From NCBI GenBank assembly GCA_023362775.1, contig JALMGJ010000011.1, positions 17,844,001-17,908,000 of the forward strand: DNA of 64,000 bases. The letters are read 5' to 3'. Positions 29,641 to 40,670 of the stretch are shown here, one piece after another. Position numbers and translations under genes: made by a program. Position 1 is the stretch's first letter; every line of letters starts with the position of its first letter. Source of the DNA: Charina bottae (lineage: Eukaryota > Chordata > Lepidosauria > Squamata > Charinaidae). The notes under the pieces were generated by a model, which was not told the origin of the DNA, did no database searches, and was given only the letters and a program-made list of their open reading frames with translations.

Positions 29641-32600
29641 TTAAAGATAATAACTTGATTGCCTAGATTTTCTAGCACTGCCTGATTTTATAAGGAAATA
29701 CTCCGTTACGTTAACTCTACTGAGCATCACTATCCCTAATTTCATTAATGCGAAGGCTGGGCCACTTAGTCTTCTGTAATAGAGAGCAGCAACAACAAAT
29801 GCAGTGACCTAAATCGCTGTTAATTCCAGCTGCCACCTAATCCATAGTCTTAAGATTTCTGTCATTTTTTTGCCTGCATGACTGAGCAACATGAATTTGT
29901 GTCCTTTGGAGATAAAACAACAGCAATGAACCAATGCAAACAAAGTAGTAGTTGATATCTGAAGTTAACTTCTTGAAGCCCTCTTGTTTCTCATAATTAT
30001 TCTGCAATCAATAAGTTTTTGAGTTGTACAGCAGCATAAATCAATGGTGCCCATTCTACACCTGCGCCAGTGGAAGAAAGATGATGGCTTTAGATTGCTG
30101 GTATAATTATAGGTGGTGCAGTTGAATATTCTAGACCAAATAATCCCTCCACTTAGTAGTACTTGCCCTTGCGGTGATAGTTTTCTATTACCTTATCTCT
30201 GATACACTGGATTTCTGTATGCATATGCTGGCTTGAGAAAACGCTTGTAATCATCTGAGAATTTGGTTTCATCCTGTTTCTGATCACTTTTAAGACCACC
30301 TTCAGTAATCCTTTTCAGTCTTGCAGCCCTGCTGGATCAACTAGCCCCATATTAAAACACTTCCCAAGGATCCCCCTTAATCATCCTTACACTAGGTCAA
30401 GAGCCAACTTCTATCCTGCTGGTCCAAGTCAGTGTTCCATTTTTTCATTTCATTTGTTTAATTTATGCATCACCCATCTCATTGAATAAGTGACTAGGTG
30501 GCTTACAAGTAAAAAAAAAAAGTAAGAAATCTTACAAAAATAAAGTTAAAAAGAGCATATTCAACCCACCAACCACCCCCAGGGCTGCATACAACTATCA
30601 GATCCCCATGCTAGTTGGCAGAGCCAGGTCTTAACAGGTCATTTCCCTGTTATTTAGAAGAGAGTAAAAAATGCCTTTATACCAAGTATTTGGGGGGGGG
30701 GGTGTCAGATAGTGGGGCCCTTTCAGGCATAGTCTAATCTACCAAGGACTTCAGATTGTGGCTCATTTCCAAATTACCAAACATGTTTCACCCTTACTGT
30801 TAATTTGTTAAGCTAAAATACAGCTTGGAAGGAGTTGGAGATTAAGCTGGGCCATACAAATAGGAAAGACGAGAGGGCGTAGTAAAATTTGGCACAGATG
30901 GCAAAGAAAAGATTGTATAACTTGGGGTTGGACTTCAGCCCCCTCCCCCCAAGGTGTAATTCTTGCCTGAGGCAACATCCTATCCTCGGGAGCGCGCATG
31001 CACCCATACACTTGTAACTGCCTGTTCTTGCCTGAAGATAACTGCATTTCAGGGCTGAGAACAGATCTTTTCATAAGTACTGGTTTCTATCCTTCAAGCT
31101 TCATAAAATGCCATATAATTCGTCAATTATTCAATTAGTAGAGGCCACGTTGTTCTGTAATGGTGGATTTCCGGCTGTCGGGGAACTCAAAACTAATTAG
31201 GATTATGTAACAACACCAGGGATGTCACCACATTAACCACCTGCATTCCATCGATCCCCTTTGTGACTAAGGGCTGAGTAAGGGGGATCGTGGCAAAGCA
31301 GGTGCTCTTGTGTTACACAAGGGTGAGGTGGAACTTCAAAATGACGCCGACAAGCAGAAGTGTGACTGAAGAAAAAAAATCAGCTAAGCCCAGCCATCCA
31401 GCTTTAAGTTCTTCACCATGATCACATTAAGTCAGCTTGGAGTAGTCATTTATCTCTGCCCAGAATGCTCCATAAACCACCTGTAAAGAAAAAAAATACA
31501 CATTGCCCTGAGCAGCTTGAAGGAAACCCAGGATATAAATAACCCAGGTTTCTTCATTTTGATTTATCCATTTCTTAATGAGGAAGTTATCCGAATATTC
31601 GAGTTAATCAAGGGGGATCCAGGTTGGATCTTTCAGCCTTAACCTACCTTGGAAAATTACACTGCTTGGAAAAGGGTGACTGACTGATTACAAGACAGCC
31701 AAAGAATTGGGGGGGATAAAAATGGGGGGGAACCATGCACATACCCTTAATTTAAGGCCTACTTGATACAAATCAGCTCTCCGCAAGTTTGGGTTTTTTT
31801 TGCAAGCCACTGAAACGGAAATTCCAGTGTTCTGTATTTTCTCCTTGATCTTTCACATACTGTAGGCAGGTATATAACATTTAGCAAGCAAAACAGCCGG
31901 AGAAACTACCAGCTGTAGTAATTTATACCCCAAATTATTCTCCCTCAAAGGTATATTCCTTGGACAAGAAACTGAGTTCTGCTTCTGGTCTTGCAAAACC
32001 AGTTTTCAGTGACCCCCTAGGGGGGGAAATGTTATTCTTGGTCAAGATCAAGACCTGAGATAAATGAATTGATCTCAAGTCAAAAGAGTTACGTTTGCAT
32101 TAGAAAACTGGATTTACATGGGCTTTGGCTTTAATCTGGAAAGGGTTGTATGTCAGTGACCCCTTTATGTCAAGAAGGGGGGAGCGGACAAGCAGTTTTC
32201 TGCAAGAGTCAGTAGATAAATACTGGGTAGTCCTACTTCCCCAAGAAGTAGGAAGATAAATTTATTCACACCTGCTCATTTAAAACACTCCTTTGAAGCT
32301 TCAGTCTGTCAAATGATTAAATCATACTGTCCAACTAAGAAGATAAGCTATCTTGGCAATGGAAGTTTATGTTCTTTGGCCTTTTCCTCCCAGATAGGCA
32401 AGTCTGAAACGTCAGCCTCACCTGAGAAAATTTAGGCAGTCCCTTTCCAGCAGCTAGCTAGCTCTGCTTCCCAGCTGGCATTCCTATTTGAGGGAATGGC
32501 TCAGTTCTCCATCATGAAACTCCCATCATGTATCAAGGGCAGCCTCTGAAGGGCTGGTGGAATTTTAAAGGCCTCAGTAGAGAAGTCCAACATTTTGCTT

Positions 32601-32655
32601 TCTGTTCTTGGCTTGTGTTATATCTGTCTTGACTATCAGCAATTAAGATATCAAA
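29641..32655. other. Intergenic DNA, mostly unassigned; CR1-like remnant at about 30450-30640
   Basis: A decayed CR1-like 3' end (catcacccatctcattga, ggtggcttacaag) lies at about 30450-30640. The rest shows only short ORFs and G or A homopolymers (for example ggggggggg near 30694). No gene is seen. Confidence 0.45.
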
Positions 32656-32659
32656 GTGG

Positions 32660-33200
32660 TGGATAGCTTCTGCCTATTAGGATCAACCATCAATAGTAAA
32701 GGAACAAGCAGTTGAGAAATATGCCGCAGACTAGAGCAGCCATGAAGGCCTTGGAAAGATATTTAAATGTGATGTGACTATACCTACAAGATCTTCCCTC
32801 TGACACTCTATGGAAGCATAAGTTGCACTGTAGAGAAGCAGGATAGGAAGAGTATTGATGCTTTTGAACTTTGGTGTTGGAGAAGACTCCTGAGAATACC
32901 ATGGACAGCCAAGAAAATAAACAAATGGCTCATTGAACAAATCAACCCAGAGTTCTCTCTCAAGGCACAAATGACCAGGCTCAAATTATCCTACTTTAGA
33001 CACATTATGCAAAGATCCAGCTCTCTGGAGAAGGCTTTAATGTTGGGAAAGATAGAAGGAAAGAGAAGAATTGGACAACCAGCAGCAAGGTGGGCGGACT
33101 CAAGAGTGGCACAGTTGGAAGACCTGAAAGAGCAGGTTGGGGACAGATCTTCATGGAGATACTCTATGTGTTCACTAAGAGTTGACAATGACTTGATGGC
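32660..33200 (+). mobile_element. BovB/RTE-type LINE, C-terminal polymerase fragment
   Basis: The plus strand translates, with breaks, into the typical RTE/BovB end: FELWCWRRLLRIPWTAKKIN, then INPEFSL, LSYFRHIMQRSSSLEKALML and GKIEG. This family is the likely mobiliser of the Sauria-type SINEs. The copy is truncated at 5' and inactive. Confidence 0.8.
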
Positions 33201-33214
33201 ACATTATCTCATAT

Positions 33215-33247
33215 CTATTATCTATCTATCTATCATCTCTATCTATC

Positions 33248-33310
<63 letters not shown>

Positions 33311-33311
33311 A
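33215..33311. repeat. (TATC)n microsatellite at LINE tail
   Basis: About twenty TATC units with a few interruptions follow directly on the BovB-like 3' end. Confidence 0.95.
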
Positions 33312-33479
33312 TCATCTCGCTCCCTTTCACATGGTTTAATAACAGCTTAACTGATGGCAGACAGGTTTCTGGCCTCTGCTTAAATGCCTCCAGCAAAAAA
33401 ATGAAATCTATTATAATGTTGAACAACTCTTAACCATTAAGATGTTTGTCCATAAAGAGAATGCTTCTGTAATATCAGC

Positions 33480-33780
33480 ATTGAGAACTGGGAAGCCCTA
33501 ACTCATGAGCGTTTCAATTGGAGGTCATCCTTTATTAATGGCGCTATGGATTTTGAAGAAGCACGAACACAGGGCGAAAAGGAGAAAAGAGCTAAAAGGA
33601 AGGCACGTCGGGCAAACCCTCATCATGACCATCTCCCACCTGGAAACTTATGCCCTCATTGTGGGAGGTTGTGCGGATCCAGAATTGGCCTTTATAGCCA
33701 CTTACGGATCCACCGTTAAAATTTTACCTTTGGAAGACAATCTTACTCGGCTACGAGTGATGGCCAATGAATCCCATCCC
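33480..33780 (+). mobile_element. Degraded non-LTR retroelement fragment with Cys/His tail
   Basis: With one frame change the plus strand reads NWEALTHERFNWRSF..., then NLCPHCGRLCGSRIGLYSHL. The CxxC...H tail resembles the C-terminus of vertebrate LINE ORFs. It is not an intact gene. Confidence 0.5.
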
Positions 33781-33902
33781 ATTCACTATTCATAGCAAGG
33801 CCCCCACAACAAAGATGGTGTGACTTCCAGAAATGTATGACCTCCAATATCTACTTTTTAAAAGATAAATCTTTGCTTCCAATAGGATGTCATCTACATC
33901 AG

Positions 33903-34165
33903 TGGTTCTCAACTAGGGACCATATGGTCCCCTGGGGGCCCTAGGATATTTCAAGGAGGCCACAGGTGAAAAACATGTAACGGGGTCCACAGCATGTGCC
34001 GAGGGGTCCACAGAAAAGCAAAATGTATTATCCTGCAAATACTGTCTTGTTGATGCCAGAAAACACATCAGTTACTGTCCCAAGTCCATATCCAGTAATG
34101 GGACCTGGATAGGGAGGCCATAGGAGAAAAACAAAGTTAGAAGGGGGACACAGGGAAAAAAACGG
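33903..34165. mobile_element. Degraded hAT-like element (cagtggttctcaac terminus)
   Basis: The left end cagtggttctcaactaggga is typical of vertebrate hAT MITEs. The interior gggggccctaggatat and ggggtccacag repeats are decayed and the right end is unclear. Confidence 0.5.
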
Positions 34166-34169
34166 ATCT

Positions 34170-34350
34170 AAATCTCTCCAATTTTATTATATTTCTATCC
34201 CACTCTTCCTAGCAAGAGCTCAGAATGGTATGTGCAGAACTTCCCCCACCTACTTTATCTTCTCAATAATCCTATGAGAAAGATTTGATGCAACCGACAG
34301 CCAAAGATCACCCCAACATTTTCACAGCTAAGCAGGGATCTGAATCCTCA
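34170..34350. mobile_element. CR1/MIR-like interspersed repeat remnant
   Basis: ttttattatatttctatccc, then cctatgagaaagatttgatg and cagctaagcagggatctgaa, resemble widespread sauropsid repeat ends. Confidence 0.45.
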
Positions 34351-36810
34351 CTGTTGCTGGTTAGAAAATTCAGAAAACATCCTGAATCTCCCCCATTGGG
34401 GGAGATGGGCAGTGATAAATTTGAATTTGAATTATAATAATCTGCAAACTTTTCATTATGGCCTCTCTGTAACCCCAAACGTGGGTCGAAGCAAAAGACA
34501 GAACTGACACACTCCATCCATTCATGGAGAATGGACTTTAAAATAATTTGGGGCAAGCACTCTTATTTTCTCCCCTTCAAAGCAACTGATGTAGACCGTA
34601 GAATAGCCTTCAAAGGGGAAGGTCTCCTCCCAAATGATAGGAGACGTTGAGAAATGGCATCAGAAGCAGAGAAGCGGGCTCACCGCCATGGGAATGCCCA
34701 TCAGAACAACCTTGTATGGAAGGTTGGGCCAACAGTGGATTCTCCAAGACCTACTTTCTGAATTTATTATGGGCTTTCTCCACAAGGCAACACCTGAGCT
34801 ACTCACATCACCCAGCTCTTAAACGCAAATCTCCTTTGCACCCATCTAGCAAAACACAGCACACACTATAGGCCATAGCCTCACCCAGATGGGCTGGTAA
34901 GCTTGCCTGGGAACATTAGTGGCTAGGATTGCTGGAGGAGACACCCTTTGCTTCATGTCCCCTGAGGCTTAATTGCCACCACCGCCAACAAATTCGACTC
35001 ACGTGCGGCAGGACAGGAAAACTTTAATTTTCCTCTTGCTTCCTGACAGACGCTGAGTCAGTCCTCCGTGTGTGTCATTTGACAGGCAACACAAAGCTTG
35101 GGAACTCCTGGAATGTTCCAAGAACTGAAACGGCCTCCTTGGGATGGGAACAGGTGAAACCAGCAGCTCTTTGGGCCAAGATACAGAAGAGGAGAGAGGG
35201 TTAAATTAGGAAAAATGGGATCTGAGGTCCAAAAATACCTACTTCATTACCAAATACCAAAAATACCTACTTCACTCAACTCAGTCTGTGTCCCCGTCTT
35301 TCTTCTTGTTTGCCTCATTTTCCCCCTTGTTGCTTTCATCAATGGTTGCTCAGCCTGCCAAATATTGTTCTCTTTCATCCACAGACTCTCAATGTGGACT
35401 CCACTACTCTGGAATTTTTGCACCCTCGGCTTCCTCTATCCCTCTTATCCAGGATTTTATCTCTTGCAGCCATTTCTTCCTCAGACTCTTGATTCTTCAC
35501 CCAAATCCCTCTAACTGCCCCTTCCTTATCCCTGAACCCAACAATAATCTTCCCTCCCTTTTCTACTGTCAACCTTTGACACAATTTGCATGGCGCACCC
35601 AAGGTAAATTTACCACAGTTCATGTGGTTTTCTCAATTTTCAGGGTTTGTGTGAAAGACAGATCCATAAACTAACCACGAAGGCTGGATTGGCCCACCAA
35701 ATTACCCATACCAACCAACCAAGGTTAAGGGCAATCCATGCTTAGTACTTTATGCAAACACCGCTTCTGTGCTGCCCCTTCCTGCCCAAGCCTGCCATTT
35801 GATCCCTAGATTTTACATAGAATTTTTATTTTCAGCTGAGCTTTCCGCTTCCTCCTTGGGAACTGCCCATTTGGTCAACATTTATACTGTGGTCTCTCTG
35901 GTTTTAGAAATTAGAGAATTTGCAAACATGCCGCTGCATCAGAACAAGAAGAATAGGAGCTGACGGTAGAAAATAAATAATGTTAAGAATTGCCCATCTG
36001 GACTAGGCCAAAAGTCTATCTCCTCTAGTTTCCTGTTTCCCACAGCAGGCAACCAGGTGCCTCTTGGAAGCCGAAAGAAAGGATTCACAAGGACAACAGT
36101 GTCCCCCATCTCTTGTTTCCAAAGGACTGGTATTCAGAGGCTGGTATTCTTTTGTGGAGGTAGTATAAAACATCATGACTCTTAGTCACTTATTAACCTG
36201 CCAGGGATAATTCCTTTACACGGCACAATTAATACGCAATGTTTATCTTATTTACATGGATGTGATGTGGTTCTAAAAACACATGGATGAAGTAATAAAA
36301 AGATCTTAGAGTTGTAATTGGTGCATTAAAGACCACTAAATACAGTATGGCTTCACAGATTGAGTTCATCTATCATGCAGAGTCACAGTGTGATTTGCTT
36401 GGCATTGTGTGAAACCAGCACTGTGATTTGTAAAGCACGATTTATGGCTTAGCAGGTTTGAAGCCAGCTCTTGTGGCTTGTTCTTCAAACCTTGGTTAGA
36501 CGTAATCATGACAATGTACGTATGAACCCAGTCAATGTAAGGCCACGGAGAGAGATCGGTGAAGGTTTGCATTGTACAGGTATATAAAAAATAATCATGG
36601 GAACTAATGTGACGAAAGGAACACACAATAATATAGCACCCCCAACTAACAAAATATCATAGAGACAGCTATGACTTAGCAATTCTTGGCCACATAAAGA
36701 TGTGAACTCAGCTCCAGTTCCCTTAGGCAGAGTATTCACTGTCTTGCCAAACACTATATGTACCTATCATCCATCGTGATAAATGTTTATATTTTCCAGA
36801 GATTTTCTGC
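34351..36810. other. Intergenic, one weak repeat, no gene
   Basis: A moderately conserved repeat-like stretch (ggccaaaagtctatctcctc, tgtttcccacagcaggcaac) lies at about 36005-36110. Otherwise only short ORFs are seen. The ORFs at 35215-35674 lack splice support and family features. Confidence 0.45.
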
Positions 36811-36819
36811 TCTTTAGAA

Positions 36820-37109
36820 CAGAGCTTTCCAAACTTTTCATGTTGGTGACACACTTTTTAGACATGCATCATTTCGCGGCACACTCTTACAGCAGGGCAT
36901 CATTTCGCGACACACTCTTACAGCAAGGCACAAGGCAGGCACTAGGACCTGCGCGGAACCACAGCAGGTTTGGAGGCAGCAAGGCACAAGGCAGGCACTA
37001 GGACCTGCACGGAATCCTGGCAGGGATCGGAGGCAGCAGCAACCACAACACACCCAGACACTGCAGCCAACACACTAACGTGTCCCAACACACAGTTTGG
37101 AAAGCTCTG
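36820..37109. mobile_element. Non-autonomous hAT element, 8 bp TSD CTTTAGAA
   Basis: It is the sister of the elements at 7703 and 9433, with the same cagagctttccaaactt ends. CTTTAGAA flanks at 36812-36819 and 37110-37117. The interior has tandem cacaaggcaggcactaggac duplications. Confidence 0.88.
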
Positions 37110-38044
37110 CTTTAGAACATCATCACATTAAAAAAAACTTCTGTTATTTGCAACAAGTTCAAAAAAGGAGTCCAAAACTTTTTGAAGTCAGCTCTATTCT
37201 TGAATTGAGCCATGGCACCTGAATACGTCAGATTTCTGCCTGTGTTTCCATACTGTAAACATGGGTCTAAAACTGATCTCAGTAGACTACTGTGACAATT
37301 TAAATAACACTAATTATCATAATGTAACTTTGAGGATTAATGTAGGAAACTTGATATTCCGCATTCAACTTTAGCCTTCTCTAACATGGCATTTGTTGGG
37401 ATTATCAGGAGTCAACTCAGCATTGTCTTATAAGCATAATAGGGGGTCTTTCTAGTAAACGCATCTCTACTGTGCTTGTGGGAGGTTACCTGGGTCACCT
37501 GATTTCCTCTTCCTCCTCCTCGAGTTTGGGGGATTAACAACCTCCATTACTCCTTGGGCACACCTGCAAGCAGGAGGGCTGCATGATGCATCTCTCGTCC
37601 ATTCCATCTCGCTTGCACGCAGATCTACCATGAATCTACTTGTATCCAGATCTACTGAATAAATGTAAGCTATCTCTATTTTTCTTCATCTAACTAATGT
37701 GTGAAGACTGAATTTATTTCTGAATGTAATTAAGCTTAAAGTGCAAGTTCCCTGCTGGTTCACGCTTCTACTCTGCAAGATTGTTGTTAGCTGCTTGGAG
37801 TTCTTTTATTAACCTTCAAGACTCTACCAGCATTCTCCAATTCTTATAGTCTACAATCCTCATTGTCTCCAGCCTATCTGGGAATTGTTATCCATAATTT
37901 TTATTAAAGCACTTTTTATTGTCTTCTGCTGCTCAATTCCAAAGTCCTATTATCCACCTTAAATCTTTCTCTTAGCTGTGCATACGAAAACCATAGAAAA
38001 CTAAACCCCTCTGCAGCTAGTTGCTCTCGATTTCATCTCAATTT

Positions 38045-38290
38045 ATTTATTTATTTAATTTTTATCCTGCCTTTATTATTTTTATAAATAACTCAAGGCA
38101 GTGAACATACCTAATACTCCTTCCTCCTCCTATTTTCCTCACAACAACCCTATGAGGCGAGTTGGGCTGAGAGTGAGTGACTGGCCCAAGGTCACCCAGC
38201 CGGCTTTCATGTCTCAGGGGGGACTAGAACTCACGGTCTCCTGGTTTCTAGCCCGTTGCCTTAACCACTAGACCAAATTGGCTCAGATTC
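38045..38290 (+). mobile_element. SINE/CR1-like repeat, same family as the minisatellite host
   Basis: The phrases tgactggcccaaggtcaccc, gactagaactcacggtctcc and gcccgttgccttaaccacta are the single-copy form of the repeat amplified at 740-3264. Confidence 0.65.
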
Positions 38291-38348
38291 ATCTTCAAAA
38301 TATTTCATCTTATATTCTCCATGTTCCTGTTCTAACAACTCTTGATAA

Positions 38349-38595
38349 TGTATTGTCGAAGGCTTTCACGGCCGGAGTTCGATGGCTGTTGTGGGTCTTC
38401 CGGGCTGTGTGGCCGTGTTCTGGAAGTTGTGGTTCCTAATGTTTCGCCAGCATCTGTGCACCTCTACCTGGGCACAGAGATTTCGCTTCTGTCTGTGCTC
38501 CTGCCCTCTGAAGATGCCGGCCACAGATGCTGGCAAAACGTTAGGAACCACAACTTCCAGAACACGGCCACACAGCCCGGAAGACCCACAACAGC
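38349..38595. mobile_element. Fold-back Penelope-like fragment with 13 bp TSD
   Basis: The arms 38385-38460 and 38522-38594 are inverse copies. CAACTCTTGATAA flanks at 38336-38348 and 38596-38608. The plus strand has CTGAAGA at 38508-38514, then the stem tgccggc/gctggca and AAAACG, where a hammerhead core would have GAAACG. The family assignment is inferred from this core. Confidence 0.55.
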
Positions 38596-38609
38596 CAACT
38601 CTTGATAAG

Positions 38610-39740
38610 TTAACCAATTTTCTTTACCTGCTGTTTCTTTCCTGTAAAATGCTTCTTGTGGTGAGACCCATAAAGGCATTTTCAGGTACAGTCTGGGTTC
38701 ATATCTGTTCCATATTCTCAATATGGCACTTCTAATATAATGATTCTTAAAATCTACATTAACCTTCACTTTATCATACCATAGAAAACCCTACCTGGGA
38801 ATTGTTATCCAATATATGTAGAAGGCATTAAGTTGGACAACTATGTGTCAGGCAGATCCTAGTTCACACTAACTTCCAAAGCTCTTAGGCTGGTACATTC
38901 TAGATGTGTTGAACTTCAAATTTATCAACACAAGACAGCATGGTTGTATCAAGGGATTATGGACGCTATGGTTCCAGCCTCCTCAAGGACACCAATATGG
39001 GAAGATATTACAAGAGGAGAGCTGTGCTAGTCTACAGTGGCAAAAAAACCAGGAATCCGGTGGCACCGTTTCTAGCTAACAGATTTTATTAGAAGGCAGT
39101 TCATGAAAGCTTATGCTTTTAAATAAAAAATTGCCAGTCAGAAAACGTGCTTCCTGAGGTTATCCTTAGATAACTATGAGGTTGTTGCTAACTTTCTGCC
39201 TTACCTCTCTCACAGGCCTGCAGGGCAAAGAAAATTGGGGGGGACAACAAATATACATTATCTGTCCACTGAATTCCTCGGGACAAAAGGGCGAGATTAG
39301 GAAAAAAATACAATCAAGCCTCAATTTAAGAAACCTTGCTTTGGCAGCCTTCAGATTAAATGGATAAAATGTGATGGATCTGAGTTTTGTATAAATTTCA
39401 GGCAATAATGGAGTTCACATCAAACAATGGACAAAGTTGTTTCAAGCAGGTTCCCCTTAAAGTGGGTATTGGCTGTTACCACAAAAGTAGATTTTTCTCA
39501 CTCTGCAGTTTGAAAAGTCCTATTAGCTACTTAGCAGACAAATGGCTTTAGGGGACACCAATTCGCTCGTTGTCGGTTAAGTCCATAAGAAAGTGTAAGC
39601 AGCGTCACCACGCTTGGCCCAGTTTCTCTGGTTTGCATCTGAATGATGAAATATCAGAGATCCCATATTTGAATTATGTAACAAAACCTGGAAGCTCACC
39701 CTCCTTTAAAGTGTTAGTCTCTTTCCTCACAGAGCTTTCT
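38610..39740. other. Intergenic, nothing firm identified
   Basis: No exon, RNA gene or clear repeat end is seen; only short ORFs occur. Confidence 0.45.
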
Positions 39741-39744
39741 AAAA

Positions 39745-39810
39745 CAGTGTTTCTCAAACTTGGCCACTTTAACATGTGTGGACTTCAACTCCCAGAATTC
39801 CCTAGCCAAT
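39745..39810. mobile_element. Half copy of the palindromic hAT-like MITE
   Basis: A single arm starts cagtgtttctcaaacttggc. The opposite arm is missing and the copy runs into a TTCAG tandem. Confidence 0.7.
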
Positions 39811-39829
39811 TCTGTTCATCTATCTAACT

Positions 39830-39856
39830 TCAGTTCAGTTCAGTTCAGTTCAGTTC
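39830..39856. repeat. (TTCAG)n short tandem repeat
   Basis: About five TTCAG units lie between duplicated gttcatctatctaac segments (39814 and 39854). Confidence 0.85.
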
Positions 39857-39883
39857 ATCTATCTAACTTTTGAGTCTTCAGAG

Positions 39884-40018
39884 TAGTGTTTCTCAACCTT
39901 GGCCACTTTAAGATGTGTGGACTTCAACTCCCAGGATTCCCCAGCCAGCATGGCTGGCTGGGGTATCCTGGGAGTTGAAGTCCACACATCTTAAAGTGGC
40001 CAAGGTTGAGAAACACTG
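39884..40018. mobile_element. Palindromic hAT-like MITE
   Basis: Both arms are present (tagtgtttctcaaccttggc and its complement gccaaggttgagaaacactg). No clean TSD was found. Confidence 0.8.
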
Positions 40019-40555
40019 CTTTTGAGCCTGTTTGTTTTAAGCGTGAACCGTTCCTGCAAACTTGTCGGTGGGCCTTAGGGCAGACTCTAAGGCCAGCTGG
40101 CAGGGTGGTCCTCATGGCCCTCCATCCTGCCCCTTCAAGCACCCCTCCCCAATAGGCCTGGCCTGAATGGAAAACCCAATTTGGGGGTGCTTTGCTGAAC
40201 CCCCACTGACTGAATAAGCCAGGGGTGGCTCTGCGTCGGCCCCAAAGGTCAAGCCAGAAGCCCCGCTGCGCCGCCCGCCGTGGTTGGGCGAGCCAAACAC
40301 CCAGAGCGGCGAGGAGCCAGCGCGAGCCCAGAGCCCGCCAGGTGAGCGAGGCCGCCCTATGCAAATTGCAGCGTGTCTCGCCGCCTCTGACTGGCTCTGG
40401 CACGGCGCCCAGCCCGTCCCCAACAGGTTAGGCCGCTTGTCCGTCATTCCGCGAAGGTAGAGCCGCGAACGCTGCCTCCTGCCTCAGTGCACCTGCCTGC
40501 TGGATTGCCTGGAAGAGCCTCCGCCCGGCTCCCTTCACTGCTTCTCTTCAGCGGC

Positions 40556-40587
40556 AGCGCCATCGCCATCGCCATCGCCATCGCCGC
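40556..40587 (+). repeat. (CATCGC)n hexanucleotide repeat in the PRSS8 5' leader
   Basis: Four to five CATCGC units lie 20-50 bp before the start codon, in a GC-rich leader. Confidence 0.85.
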
Positions 40588-40606
40588 CGATTCACCTGGA
40601 CACGCA

Positions 40607-40670
40607 ATGGGACGGCTGCGGGGTGGCCTGAGCCTCGCCTCGCGCCTGCTGTTGCTACTCCTCGGCTGCG
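40607..40670 (+). CDS. PRSS8: PRSS8-like exon 1 (signal peptide)
   Basis: The ATG at 40607 opens [20 protein letters not shown], a clear signal peptide, with donor gtgagt. The ATG lies in a GC-rich leader just after a CATCGC repeat. Confidence 0.85.

Noticed and set aside
35215..35674. ORFs of 99 and 128 codons in the FUS-PRSS8 intergenic region
   Set aside because: Leu/Ser/Phe-rich chance ORFs in overlapping frames, no splice sites or motifs.
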